Of a stretch of DNA of 64,000 nt, positions 52,685 through 63,391 are shown in pieces; position 1 is the first letter of the stretch; the number at the start of each line of letters is the position of its first letter. The notes beneath the pieces were generated by a model, which searched no databases, was not told the DNA's origin, and saw nothing but the letters and a program-made list of their open reading frames with translations. The translations under genes and the position numbers were made by a program. The stretch comes from Bedellia somnulentella (lineage: Eukaryota > Arthropoda > Insecta > Lepidoptera > Bedelliidae), in NCBI GenBank assembly GCA_963576735.1, contig OY755186.1:16355970-16419969 (forward strand), given 5' to 3'.

Positions 52685-52790
52685 CCATGCCATGTAGTGC
52701 CGGTTAGGCTATACACAGTGCCGGCTTTGCCATGTAGTGCCGGTTTTGCCATGTAGTGCCGGCTTCGCCATGTAGTGCCGGCTCAGAATG
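52685..52790 (+). repeat. tandem reiteration of the SINE-C 5' end
   Basis: GCCATGTAGTGCCGG occurs four times, with a fifth decayed unit between, spaced about 20 bases, before the full SINE-C. Confidence 0.9.
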
Positions 52791-53018
52791 TCGCTACCCC
52801 TTTCTACCCACGGATGTCGTAAGAGGCAACTAAGGGTATTGGGGCTTTTTATTGGATTTTTGGCCGATGCGATTGGAGACCCATCACCAAAAACCGTTAT
52901 TTTTACCATCTTTTCCCCACTCAACTTCCAAAAGTGGCTGAGGAATTTATAATTCCTTTCTCTGGTTACCCCTTCAAAGGAAATATAGCCGTGAGTATAT
53001 GTATGTATATGTATGTTA
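52769..53018 (+). repeat. SINE-C, subfamily 1, full length
   Basis: GCCATGTAGTGCCGGCTCAG to GTATGTATATGTATG. The last unit of the tandem heads is its 5' end. Confidence 0.9.
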
Positions 53019-53118
53019 TTATATCTTATCATTCTCCTATGTCTACTTTCACTTTATAGTTTCCGAATTTAAAATAAAACTTGAACTGCATTTTAGCTTT
53101 CGACTCAAGTAATAACGC

Positions 53119-53452
53119 CCTACTTACATATACTCACGGCGATATATCTGATAAAAGGATCAACATAAAATCAGAAGCTATCCAGCCATTTTTTAAGTTT
53201 AGTGATGAAAAGGTGGAATGAAGGATAGTTGGTGATGTTTTAAACCCTTACGCCCGATTTCTGAATTGAGTATTCAAGCTGAGAACGACTTAAATATCGT
53301 TTTGTCTCATTCAGTTGTTAAGATTTCAATGCATCAGAACGATACTTAAGTTGTTCTCAACTGGAAAACTCAATTCAGAAATCGGGTGTAGTCACCTCTT
53401 ACAACACCCGCGAGAAAAAAGAGTCAGTGATAATTTAAGCCGACACAGATTA
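53119..53452 (-). repeat. SINE-C, decayed, split by a MITE
   Basis: 53119-53250 and 53389-53452 join at AAACCCTTA/GTCACCTCTTACAACACCC as in intact copies. Confidence 0.8.
53251..53388. mobile_element. 138-bp MITE with TA target duplication
   Basis: CGCCCGATTTCTGAATTGAG and, reversed, CACCCGATTTCTGAATTGAG are the ends; the arms continue to pair for ~43 bases. TA at 53249-53250 and 53389-53390 suggests mariner-type mobilisation. Confidence 0.88.
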
Positions 53453-53459
53453 CTAGCAA

Positions 53460-54073
53460 ATGCCTTAATAGAGTTAAATTTACTGAAGCGAATAAAATTG
53501 GTGAAACAAAGACCGCGGGTCAACCCTAAGGCTCCTTAGGGACGACATACGCTCCAAAAGTTCAGTTTACAATCAAATATATATGTAAATTTATCCTTAA
53601 TTAAAAGTTTCTTAAATTATAATGACATAACAAACAATTGACACCAGCAGCTAGAATTTGAACTCAGCCTGCCTTTTGCAATTAGCTTCGACATTAGATA
53701 TATGTTGCTTGTAATTATCGGTAATGTTGGTATTTCATAACATATTCGTTCCATGAAAGGTAACTTCAATCTATCTGTAGCGACGACGCGCTGTCAGTAC
53801 ACAATGACGCGCACTACATAGAAACGCTGACAGTGCAAGAAGAATCACATTCCACAGCAACACGAAACCAAGTAATATACGTCACACGCGTCATCAAGAC
53901 TCGCCATACAAATCTTACATCACACAATCGAAGTTTCTGAAACATTTACTATATATACAAGTTCCAACTTAATACAGTTGGACCGCGGTCCCCAGGCATA
54001 CCACCACCTGGCGGAAAATCTCCCCTTTTCTTCCACATATCCAACACAAATAAACTGGAAATGTAAAACACCT
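53460..54073. other. no gene; possible LTR-like promoter region
   Basis: 53777-53960 is richer in GC with repeated GACGCGC(T/A)CT-like words and ends in a TATA-like ACTATATATACAAG. This could be a solo LTR piece, but no matching ends were found. Confidence 0.25.
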
Positions 54074-54109
54074 GGCCCCTATTTCACCACTCTGACAAGT
54101 CAGACAATT

Positions 54110-54345
54110 GTCAAGAAAAATTATAACTGCACCGATTTCATTTATTAAATATTCGACACTTGTTTTGGTTATCCGAAATTTTGCCTTAAACGCAAATTCA
54201 GTTATGTCAAAGGAGATATTTATTCGTTCTCTATACATTCTCCTATATGCAAATTCAACTAAATCACTATCACTGCCACTTAGTGGAGAGTCTGGAGCGT
54301 TAAAAACATTAAAACCTCGGATGTCTCAGGGACTAGATGAAATTT
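54110..54345 (-). pseudogene. PIF/Harbinger-type transposase, N-terminal fragment
   Basis: Reads SDSDLVEFAYRRMYRERINI then FAFKAKFRITKTSVEYLINE, the start of Harbinger transposases before the DDE nuclease. About 15 codons later it runs straight into the inverted repeat at 54074-54110, so the catalytic part is deleted. It lies 3' of the zinc-finger gene on the same strand. Confidence 0.6.
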
Positions 54346-54769
54346 AATTATCTTTGCGAAAATGTGTAATGAATAACATAAATAATAATCTCTACCTATT
54401 TAAAAGTTGTGTATTTGATTTTTAAATAACAAAAAATTATGATTGCCATAACTTATGTGCAATAATGAAGGTAACGTTGTAGAATTTATTTTTTTGTAAC
54501 AGAAGTGGAAGCTACTGAAAAAATAAATAAATTATGGATAATGAAATGTTAAAAAAAAATATTACTTGAACTATTTGTTTATTTAAATAATTTGCATATA
54601 AACAAAAGAAACAATTTCTGTTATTATAGCATAAAAGTAAAATCGAATTAATTATTAAAAACAAGGAAATTATGACTATTTAAAAGGAAAAAAATATTTC
54701 ACAAAAGAATTTATCTATTGAAAATTCCACATTTTTTCAAATATCACCTTCAATTTCACTGATGTTAAT
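54346..54769. other. no gene seen
   Basis: AT-rich spacer inside the Harbinger-ended element. Confidence 0.45.
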
Positions 54770-55290
54770 CATAGGTGCTACATTTAGACAGCGGATAGGT
54801 TCTCGAGGTTGTATACCATCACTTGGAGTTACTATTTCAATACTTCCCATATAATGAAACGTTCCTTTACCGTCGATAGTGTTAACATTGAAATCTGCAT
54901 TGTCATGTACAAATTGGACGCTTTATTACTGGTGGATTTGCAAAAGTTGCTGATAAAAATGCTCGCGGTCGTACTGCTGATATTATTGCATGTGCAATAG
55001 ATTTACATTTCTTTTCGTAAGTAGTAATTGTATCTATTCTGCGCTTCTTATCACTTACTATTATTTATGATAATAAAAAAATTAACAATTCAGGTATTGA
55101 CTCATCAATCTGTTGAAGCATTTTGTCACTTGCTGAATAATTTTCATTATCATATACTTGACTTCTTATGTCTCTTCTGATAATTTCGCTAGCTGCTTTT
55201 AATATTCGAAATTCCTCTTCTTTGTTATTGTCACATTTGTGACTGTACCAATTTTGGGTCAATATATCATAATTCATTTTTTTAAAACAA

Positions 55291-55620
55291 ATAATTGTGT
55301 TTGATCCAAATTTCAATTTTCTTCGATGTACTTAAATATTTCTTCCATTGCTGCGTCTATTTTCAAATCTAATGGGTTCATTTTGCTCTCAACATCTTTC
55401 TGCTCCACGGATTTAAGAAGCGATTTTAAACAAACTTTGTGATATTTTGCTTCAAGTGCTTGTGTTTGATCCAAATTTGCATTTTCTTCGATGTACTTAA
55501 ATATTTCTTCCATTGCTGCGTCTATTTTCAAAACTAATGGGTTCGTTTTTCTCTCAACATCTTTCTGCTCCACGGATTTAAGAAGCGATTTTAAAAAAAC
55601 TTTGTGATATTTTGCTTCAA
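55291..55620 (-). repeat. 165-bp in-frame tandem duplication
   Basis: 55291-55455 and 55456-55620 repeat a 55-codon block (KSVEQKDVE, IDAAMEEIFKYIEENA) of the zinc-finger gene with few changes. Confidence 0.9.
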
Positions 55621-55844
55621 TTTTCATCATTCCCATTGGGGTAGGCAGAGACTATCGATCGCCACTTAGTACGATCTTGACAAACCTCTCTTGCTTCCCT
55701 TACATTCATTATTATTCTCATACATGCTCTTTTATTCTTCTCACTTCGGACCCCCGCCTTTATAACAACGTTTTCTATCTGGTCAAGAAACGTTTTACGA
55801 AGCCGTCCTCTACTAACAATCCCATCCACGTTGGCTCTATATAT
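55621..55844 (-). repeat. LINE-H 3' fragment, subtype 2, in the zinc-finger gene
   Basis: CCCATTGGGGTAGGCAGAGA, CTATCGATCGCC, CTTTATAACAACGTTTTCTA. Encodes GRLRKTFLDQIENVVIKAGV. The GCGTGAG and (TATG)n tail is absent; it ends GGGAATGATGAAAA instead. Confidence 0.85.
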
Positions 55845-57059
55845 ACATCTATTACATTCGAAATTCTTTTATGCAATTCTCTATAATAATCATATTTCTG
55901 TACAGCGATAAATTTTCGGACGTCATCGCTCAAAGCTAGAAGATTTACATATGAAATTATTCGTCTCCTATTCTTCTTCATTTTGGCTTCTTTTGTTGGA
56001 TTAGCTTCTTGTCCACAAATGAAACAGTTATTTTCCCAATCGAAGTGAGACGAATGAATGGAACTCCGGAGTTTTTTTTCCGGAGGAGACGATGCAGTAA
56101 TCTTTTCCTTTTTATAGGCATCAATATATTTTTGGTGAATATATTTTCCACGACAACCTGAATGAGCGTACACAAATTCAGCTTGTAAGTGAGGTAACAA
56201 ACCATCCTGTCACTCACTTGAAGCAGCTCTCAAAATCGTTATCCCTTTACTGATTTTCACTATTTCTCCAAGATTTATTACATTTGTACCAGAAGATGAA
56301 CCCATTTTTTTACATATTATACAGCTACGTTCATCAGTAATGCTGCTAGTCGATTTCCCCTCTTCAAGTTTGACTACCTGCTCAAGGTCCCTTCGACCCT
56401 TCAAATAAAATGGAATGTTGGGAAGATGTTTGTCTTTATCTATTTAAGTAAAATTTAACGTAGAACTAAAAAAATATATTTCCAATTGAATATTATGCTC
56501 CATTATATTATTTTACCATATTTTTTTGATTAAACAATGAAAAAATTAATTGCACAATATAATATTGGTAGAAGTTACGATTTAGAGCATACAAAACAAA
56601 ATCCTGTTGGTTACATGGAAATTCATTCAATCCCTATGAGATCCGAGGTCAAAACCCCCGGGCGCTCCACTAACTACTATGAGCGCCATTTTGTAACTAA
56701 AAATACGACAATTGTAACGCTACTCGTCACACTAGCCTGACACAGACAATTTCCGACAAATCTACAAATATCTCGAGTTGGAAAAGATATCCTTGTTTCA
56801 CAACACAATTGTCATCAGATTACGTTATCGAAAATTGTAACATAATGCCGTTCATGTTTAGTACTATTTCTACGCGAAATATTTTTCAAACTGACATATT
56901 TAAACCGACATATGTCACTGACAGTTGTCATGTTGGTGAAATAGGGGCCTGATGTTAACATGATTCATACAATTATTTATTTTAAAATTCGTAACCAAAG
57001 CTGTATATAAATTCAGATGACATTAATAATAACAAAGAAAAAACCAGAATCGAAACCAA

Positions 57060-57283
57060 GACTGTCGGCTTATAATAGCACTATCCCATTTCTTCAAACA
57101 GGAGTTTGTAAGTAGTGACTAAAGGTCAGGAGCTTTTTAATTGACTTTTGGGCTACGTGGTTGGAGTTCCGTCACCAACAACCATTATTCTTGCATTCGT
57201 TTCTGGCTGAGAAGTTTTCTAATACGAGGCTCTGGATATCCCTTCTAGGGATTCAAAGCCGTGAGGATATGTATTTATATGTG
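57060..57283 (+). repeat. SINE-C, old, in the duplication
   Basis: CTGTCGGCTTATAATAGCAC to AGCCGTGAGGATATGTATTT. Confidence 0.82.
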
Positions 57284-57344
57284 TAAGGAACCAGAAACGA
57301 GCTTCATTACAACTAAACAGAGCTCAATATACGCCTTATAATTC

Positions 57345-57590
57345 TGAAAGGCTCAGAGGCACTAATACTTTGCAACGTCACGTGATTATTTTTTTACCTG
57401 GTGTTCTAGTACCAACATCTTGCTTGGACGATTCATTCATATTTTTTAGGGCAAGCCTATAGCCGCTTTGTAGGAATATTTATTCACCTCAGCCAGCTCA
57501 CAGAAGTAAAGCACACTACAGCACACCTCAGCCATGTGGGTACCCTCACAATATTTTCCCTAACCGTTTACAAACTTCATAATAATATTG
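57345..57590 (-). repeat. SINE-A, old, in the duplication
   Basis: TCAGAGGCACTAATACTTTG, CACCTCAGCCATGTGGGTAC and CACAATATTTTCCCTAACCG. Confidence 0.78.
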
Positions 57591-57886
57591 GTAAATTATA
57601 TTATAAAGTTTTCTTTTTTATCGTGTTTTAAAATGAAATACACATACACACCTTAAAAGGAACATGACTATTGTAGATTTTAGAAAATAAAATTTCAAAA
57701 AATATGCATTTATTTACAAGACACATGAGTAGAATGGTTGACATAAAATTATATACGTGCTTTACATGTTCTGCCGAGACCGGCATGTAAATATCAAGTT
57801 GTAATAAGATTTGACATTTATTTGACACATTGTAATAAAAAAAAACCAATTAAATTTGAAATTATTAATAAAATGTCTTTTTTTTG

Positions 57887-58134
57887 CCGTGTAGTGTCGG
57901 CTTAGAATAACACTACCCCAATTCTACCCGTGGGTGATCGTAAGAGGCGACTAAGGGTATAGGGGCTTTTTAAGTGATTTTCGGGCGATGTGGTAGGAGA
58001 CCCGTCACCAAAAACAATTATTATTACCATCTTTTCCCCAATCAACTTCCAAAAGTGGCTGAGGAATTTTTCATTCCAAAGCTCTGGCTACTCCGTTAAG
58101 GGATTTATAGCCGTGAGTATATGTATATATGTAT
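57887..58134 (+). repeat. SINE-C, subfamily 3, in the duplication
   Basis: GCCGTGTAGTGTCGGCTTAG to GTATATGTATATATGTATTC. Confidence 0.92.
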
Positions 58135-58381
58135 TCTAAATTAGTATTCTACTTACTTAATATTCTAGTCCTACTTTCCAGCAGCTATATTGCAATGACA
58201 AGGGTAAGACATGTCTATCCGTGCTTTAAAAGGTTATGCGGGCTCATGAACTATTATTATTAAGGATCTTACTCGCACGAGATCTGAATTTAAAACAGGT
58301 CTTTTAAAGGGCATATTGATAACTGACATGGGTTTGACTTTTTTAGTCAACTGAAATTAAGGACGTAATTTCTAAAAAACT

Positions 58382-58840
58382 GACATCTCATCCAAAACAA
58401 TTTGGCTTTACAAAGGGCCGCTCTACCACCGATGCAGGCGTTGCCTAAATGAAACACATTTTTGATTCGTGGGAACGTAAAAATGATGCCATATGTTTGT
58501 TTTGCGATCTTACGAAGGTATTTGATTGTGCAGATCATGAAATCCTTTTTATTAAATTAGAAAATTATGGCATACAAGGTGACGCACTTAAATTAATAAA
58601 GTTTTACTTTTCGGATCGGATACAAAAAGTGCAAACCTTAATAATACAATATCACCTGGAACTCATGTAAAAATGGGTGTTCCGTAGGGTTCTATTTTGG
58701 GCCCATTCTTATGTTTGGTTTATATTACTAGCTAGTAATATTATTTACAACAATGTTATTAATTTGAATAACATAACTATTTCAACTGACTTGGATGCAG
58801 TTATTAGTACATGTACTAATGTATCTGCAAATTTAGCTTT
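58382..58840 (+). pseudogene. LINE reverse transcriptase fragment, decayed
   Basis: Encodes SHPKQFGFTKGRSTTDAG, MKHIFDSWERKNDAICLFCD, LTKVFDCADHEILFIKLENY and (V)PxGSILGP with stops, in the order of the LINE ORF just downstream but clearly diverged. The catalytic ADD box is missing. It begins exactly where the 2251-bp duplication ends. Confidence 0.82.
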
Positions 58841-61510
58841 AAACTAGGTAGTAAGACAAAGGAAAAGGCATACATTTCTCTTGTTCATCAGAACATACAG
58901 AGCCTTTCCTGCAAACTATTAGAATTAGAGTTATTCATTAATAAGTACAATGCCAAAATACTTTGTTTAACAGAACACTGGTTAAAAGCCGAACAAATGA
59001 AGTTTAGTTTAAAGAATTACACAGTGGGCAGTTGTTTTAACAGAGAGTCCATAATGTGTGGGGGTAGTATGATACTATTATATGTAGACATTAAATTTAA
59101 AGAAAGAAAAGACATCTGTAGACTCTCTGTTGAACAACATGTAGAAATCTCATGCATTGAATTGAACAAGTACATAATTTTGTGTGTATATCGCCCACCC
59201 AAAGGTAACTATGACATCTTTGAAGCAGTGATGGAAGATGCTTTGGGGATGGCTTCCCGCAGCTCCAGAGAGGTTGTAGTTTGTGGGGATTTCAATGTTG
59301 ACTTGTTGGGTGAGGGTCTAGTAAAGGAGAGAATATTAACATTTTTTCAATCATTTAATCTTCTAAATGTATTTAATGAGCCAACCCGAATTACCTCGAC
59401 CTCTGCAACATGTTTAGATAATATTTATTGCAATTGTGATTACTCCGGTCACTTCCTTTTTGATTGCATTACCTCAGACCACAAGGGTCAATTTATAAAT
59501 TTAGAATTTACCATTGAAAAGAAAAAGTCAATAGTATGTAGACAGATAACTGAAAAAAAACTTAGCTTATTTGAAAATAATATTAGGTCTAGCATCAGCC
59601 CCCCAATGAGGAGCAGTGAATCATTAGAGAATTGTCTTTCTTTCATCAATGAGCTAAAAACAGAATTTAACAAAATCTTTAAAACTAAGGTAATACTGTG
59701 TAATACAAAATGCTCTTTTGCTGAATGGGCCACCACTGGAATTAGAATAAGTAGAGATCACCTATATAACATTTATAGAGAAAAGTCCTATAACTTCAAC
59801 CAAGATTTTATTATTTATGTCAGAAATTATTCAAAAATTTTCAAAAAAGTTTGTGGTGAAGCTAAATCTAGATGCATAAAAAATAAAATTAAGAATTCTT
59901 CTAACAAGAGTAAGACTGTCTGGAAAATAATTAACAGTGAAACTGGAAAACTAAAGTCCCCACATGATCTCAATTTATTATTAGATAATGAACTGATACA
60001 GTCAAGATCACAAATTGCTGACATTTTTGAAAATCATTTTATTAATACCCCCACTCAGACAACAGAGAAATTAAATTCATGTCCCCAAAAAGCTCTTGAG
60101 TTGTTGGAACGAAATGTTACCAAAACAACAGCACAGTTTTCTTTCATGTATGTTGACAGTAATGATATAATTAAAAATTTTAAAACTATTAGTCTTAAAA
60201 AAACCGAAGACATAACCGGAATGTCAGTTTTCGTCATAAACAGAATAATAAATATAATCGCTCCACATTTAACGATACTTTTTAATAAATGTATAGATAT
60301 AGGAGAATTTCCAGACTGCATGAAGTTAAGTAGGCTCATCCCACTCCATAAATCAGGAGATAGTCAGGACTTTACCAATTATAGGCCTATTTCTATTTTA
60401 CCAGTTCTCAGTAAAGTTTTTGAGAAAATCATGTCCAACCAAATGCTTTCTTATTTCAACAAACATAATATATTCCATGACGAGCAATATGGTTTCACCA
60501 AAGGTAGGTCTACTGTAGATGCAGGAGTGTCACTAATGAAACATATTTTTAATTCATGGGAAAACTCCCGGGATGCGTTAGGTATATTCTGTGACCTCAC
60601 AAAAGCTTTTGATTGTGTAAAAAAAGAGATAGCGTTGATTAAACTTAAATATTACGGTTTTGACGAGCAAGCACTGAAATTGATGGCATCATATCTTAAT
60701 AAAAGAACTTTAAAGGTTGATATTAATGGAACCACGTCGGAAGGATCGGAAATAGAAATGGGCGTTCCTCAAGGTTCTATACTTGGCCCATTACTGTTTC
60801 TGATTTACATTAATGATTTGCCATTTATGGTACAAAAGTATTCTGAGATAGTTATGTTTGCAGATGACACATCTTTAATATTTAATGTAGCGAGATCCTC
60901 TACATCTCTTGACGACGTAAATAAAGCTATCTCACTGGTATTGCATTGGTTTACTGTAAATAACCTGGTTCTAAATGCCAAAAAAACTAAATGTATTAAA
61001 TTTACTTTACCGAATGTTAGGCAAGTTGAAAACAATATTGTTATTGATAGTGAAAAAGTAGAATTAGTGAAAGAGACAAAATTCCTAGGGATAATAATTG
61101 ATTCTAAGTTGCAATGGGGACCCCATATACTAACACTTTCTAAAAGGCTGAGCTCAGCAGCGTATGCCGTGCGTAAGATTAGAGAAATAGCAGACGTAGA
61201 AACAGCTCGCATTGTGTATTTCAGTTATTTTCATAGTATTATGTCGTACGGTATTTTATTATGGGGTAAAGCGGCTGATGTTCATAAAGTTTTCGTCTTA
61301 CAAAAGCGAGCTATCCGATCTATTTACATGTTGAGGTCGAGGTATTCGTTGCGCGAAAAATTTAAAGATATTGGCATTTTAACTGTCTTTGGTGAATATA
61401 TTTTCCACGACAACCTGAATGAGCGTACACAAATTCAGCTTGTAAGTGAGGTAACAAACCATCCTGTCACTCACTTGAAGCAGCTCTCAAAATCGTTATC
61501 CCTTTACTGA
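58820..61510 (+). CDS. LINE endonuclease-reverse transcriptase with a foreign 40-residue C-terminus
   Basis: Open from 58820 (before the ATG at 58997) to 61510. AP-endonuclease: ISLVHQNIQSL, ILCLTEHWLKAEQ, VVVCGDFNVDLL and the TSDHKGQF end. Reverse transcriptase: RLIPLHKSGDSQDFTNYRPI, EQYGFTKGRSTVDAG, FCDLTKAFDCV, MGVPQGSILGPLLFLIYIN and FADDTSLIF (nt 60857 on), then KFLGIIIDSKL and the C-terminal domain to GILTV. All catalytic motifs look intact. After GILTV (nt 61387) the frame continues for 40 codons (FGEYIFHDNLNERTQIQL..) that are the antisense of the zinc-finger gene, so the natural C-terminus and 3' end are lost. Jockey/CR1-group; exact clade not assigned. Confidence 0.88.
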   Translation, partial: CICKFSFKLGSKTKEKAYISLVHQNIQSLSCKLLELELFINKYNAKILCLTEHWLKAEQMKFSLKNYTVGSCFNRESIMCGGSMILLYVDIKFKERKDICRLSVEQHVEISCIELNKYIILCVYRPPKGNYDIFEAVMEDALGMASRSSREVVVCGDFNVDLLGEGLVKERILTFFQSFNLLNVFNEPTRITSTSATCLDNIYCNCDYSGHFLFDCITSDHKGQFINLEFTIEKKKSIVCRQITEKKLSLFENNIRSSISPPMRSSESLENCLSFINELKTEFNKIFKTKVILCNTKCSFAEWATTGIRISRDHLYNIYREKSYNFNQDFIIYVRNYSKIFKKVCGEAKSRCIKNKIKNSSNKSKTVWKIINSETGKLKSPHDLNLLLDNELIQSRSQIADIFENHFINTPTQTTEKLNSCPQKALELLERNVTKTTAQFSFMYVDSNDIIKNFKTISLKKTEDITGMSVFVINRIINIIAPHLTILFNKCIDIGEFPDCMKLSRLIPLHKSGDSQDFTNYRPISILPVLSKVFEKIMSNQMLSYFNKHNIFHDEQYGFTKGRSTVDAGVSLMKHIFNSWENSRDALGIFCDLTKAFDCVKKEIALIKLKYYGFDEQALKLMASYLNKRTLKVDINGTTSEGSEIEMGVPQGSILGPLLFLIYINDLPFMVQKYSEIVMFADDTSLIFNVARSSTSLDDVNKAISLVLHWFTVNNLVLNAKKTKCIKFTLPNVRQVENNIVIDSEKVELVKETKFLGIIIDSKLQWGPHILTLSKRLSSAAYAVRKIREIADVETARIVYFSYFHSIMSYGILLWGKAADVHKVFVLQKRAIRSIYMLRSRYSLREKFKDIGILTVFGEYIFHDNLNERTQIQLVSEVTNHPVTHLKQLSKSLSLY

Positions 61511-62316
61511 TTTTCACTATTTCTCCAAGATTTATTACATTTGTACCAGAAGATGAACCCATTTTTTTACATATTATACAGCTACGTTCATCAGTAATGC
61601 TGCTAGTCGATTTCCCCTCTTCAAGTTTGACTACCTGCTCAAGGTCCCTTCGACCCTTCAAATAAAATGGAATGTTGGGAAGATGTTTGTCTTTATCTAT
61701 TTAAGTAAAATTTAACGTAGAACTAAAAAAATATATTTCCAATTGAATATTATGCTCCATTATATTATTTTACCATATTTTTTTGATTAAACAATGAAAA
61801 AATTAATTGCACAATATAATATTGGTAGAAGTTACGATTTAGAGCATACAAAACAAAATCCTGTTGGTTACATGGAAATTCATTCAATCCCTATGAGATC
61901 CGAGGTCAAAACCCCCGGGCGCTCCACTAACTACTATGAGCGCCATTTTGTAACTAAAAATACGACAATTGTAACGCTACTCGTCACACTAGCCTGACAC
62001 AGACAATTTCCGACAAATCTACAAATATCTCGAGTTGGAAAAGATATCCTTGTTTCACAACACAATTGTCATCAGATTACGTTATCGAAAATTGTAACAT
62101 AATGCCGTTCATGTTTAGTACTATTTCTACGCGAAATATTTTTCAAACTGACATATTTAAACCGACATATGTCACTGACAGTTGTCATGTTGGTGAAATA
62201 GGGGCCTGATGTTAACATGATTCATACAATTATTTATTTTAAAATTCGTAACCAAAGCTGTATATAAATTCAGATGACATTAATAATAACAAAGAAAAAA
62301 CCAGAATCGAAACCAA

Positions 62317-62540
62317 GACTGTCGGCTTATAATAGCACTATCCCATTTCTTCAAACAGGAGTTTGTAAGTAGTGACTAAAGGTCAGGAGCTTTTTAATTG
62401 ACTTTTGGGCTACGTGGTTGGAGTTCCGTCACCAACAACCATTATTCTTGCATTCGTTTCTGGCTGAGAAGTTTTCTAATACGAGGCTCTGGATATCCCT
62501 TCTAGGGATTCAAAGCCGTGAGGATATGTATTTATATGTG
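62317..62540 (+). repeat. SINE-C, duplicated copy
   Basis: Identical in reading to 57060-57283. Confidence 0.82.
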
Positions 62541-62601
62541 TAAGGAACCAGAAACGAGCTTCATTACAACTAAACAGAGCTCAATATACGCCTTATAATT
62601 C

Positions 62602-62847
62602 TGAAAGGCTCAGAGGCACTAATACTTTGCAACGTCACGTGATTATTTTTTTACCTGGTGTTCTAGTACCAACATCTTGCTTGGACGATTCATTCATATT
62701 TTTTAGGGCAAGCCTATAGCCGCTTTGTAGGAATATTTATTCACCTCAGCCAGCTCACAGAAGTAAAGCACACTACAGCACACCTCAGCCATGTGGGTAC
62801 CCTCACAATATTTTCCCTAACCGTTTACAAACTTCATAATAATATTG
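62602..62847 (-). repeat. SINE-A, duplicated copy
   Basis: Identical in reading to 57345-57590. Confidence 0.78.
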
Positions 62848-63143
62848 GTAAATTATATTATAAAGTTTTCTTTTTTATCGTGTTTTAAAATGAAATACAC
62901 ATACACACCTTAAAAGGAACATGACTATTGTAGATTTTAGAAAATAAAATTTCAAAAAATATGCATTTATTTACAAGACACATGAGTAGAATGGTTGACA
63001 TAAAATTATATACGTGCTTTACATGTTCTGCCGAGACCGGCATGTAAATATCAAGTTGTAATAAGATTTGACATTTATTTGACACATTGTAATAAAAAAA
63101 AACCAATTAAATTTGAAATTATTAATAAAATGTCTTTTTTTTG

Positions 63144-63391
63144 CCGTGTAGTGTCGGCTTAGAATAACACTACCCCAATTCTACCCGTGGGTGATCGTAA
63201 GAGGCGACTAAGGGTATAGGGGCTTTTTAAGTGATTTTCGGGCGATGTGGTAGGAGACCCGTCACCAAAAACAATTATTATTACCATCTTTTCCCCAATC
63301 AACTTCCAAAAGTGGCTGAGGAATTTTTCATTCCAAAGCTCTGGCTACCCCGTTAAGGAATTTATTGCCGTGAGTATATGTATATATGTAT
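63144..63391 (+). repeat. SINE-C, duplicated copy
   Basis: Matches 57887-58134 with a few substitutions near the tail (CCCCGTTAAGGAATTTATTG). Confidence 0.92.

Larger units (their letters stand above)
54770..56404 (-). pseudogene. decayed zinc-finger gene of a multi-copy, transposon-associated family
   Basis: On the minus strand, with stops and frameshifts between blocks: SCIICKKMG and KGITILRAASSE; FVYAHSGCRGKYIHQKYI (C..C then H..CR zinc site); FDWENNCFICGQEA (second CxxC); EAKYHKVCLKSLL, present twice; ESIPELLIFLLS; SIAHAIISAVRP; and DNADFNVNTIDGKGTFHYMG. I know this block order from uncharacterised multi-copy proteins of insects and other invertebrates, often next to transposons; function is unknown. 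LINE-H (55621-55844) interrupts it and a 165-bp tandem duplication repeats one block. Its 5' end is part of the 2251-bp duplication. Confidence 0.55.
54074..56949 (-). mobile_element. Harbinger-ended element carrying a zinc-finger gene
   Basis: GGCCCCTATTTCACCA at 54074 and its complement at 56934-56949 are the termini; pairing continues loosely (TGACAA). GGCCCC ends of this form suit PIF/Harbinger. On the minus strand come, in order, a zinc-finger gene and the N-terminus of a Harbinger-type transposase. No 3-bp target duplication is evident. Confidence 0.65.
56131..58381 (+). repeat. 2251-bp direct duplication, copy 1
   Basis: Matches 61388-63638 at a constant offset of 5257 without indels. 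The left ~1.95 kb looks identical; the right ~300 bases have about ten substitutions. Confidence 0.95.

Noticed and set aside
56537..56740. Plus-strand 67-codon ORF (and its copy at 61794)
   Set aside because: It duplicates with the 2251-bp segment, has no recognisable motif, and lies in the non-coding side of the Harbinger-ended element.
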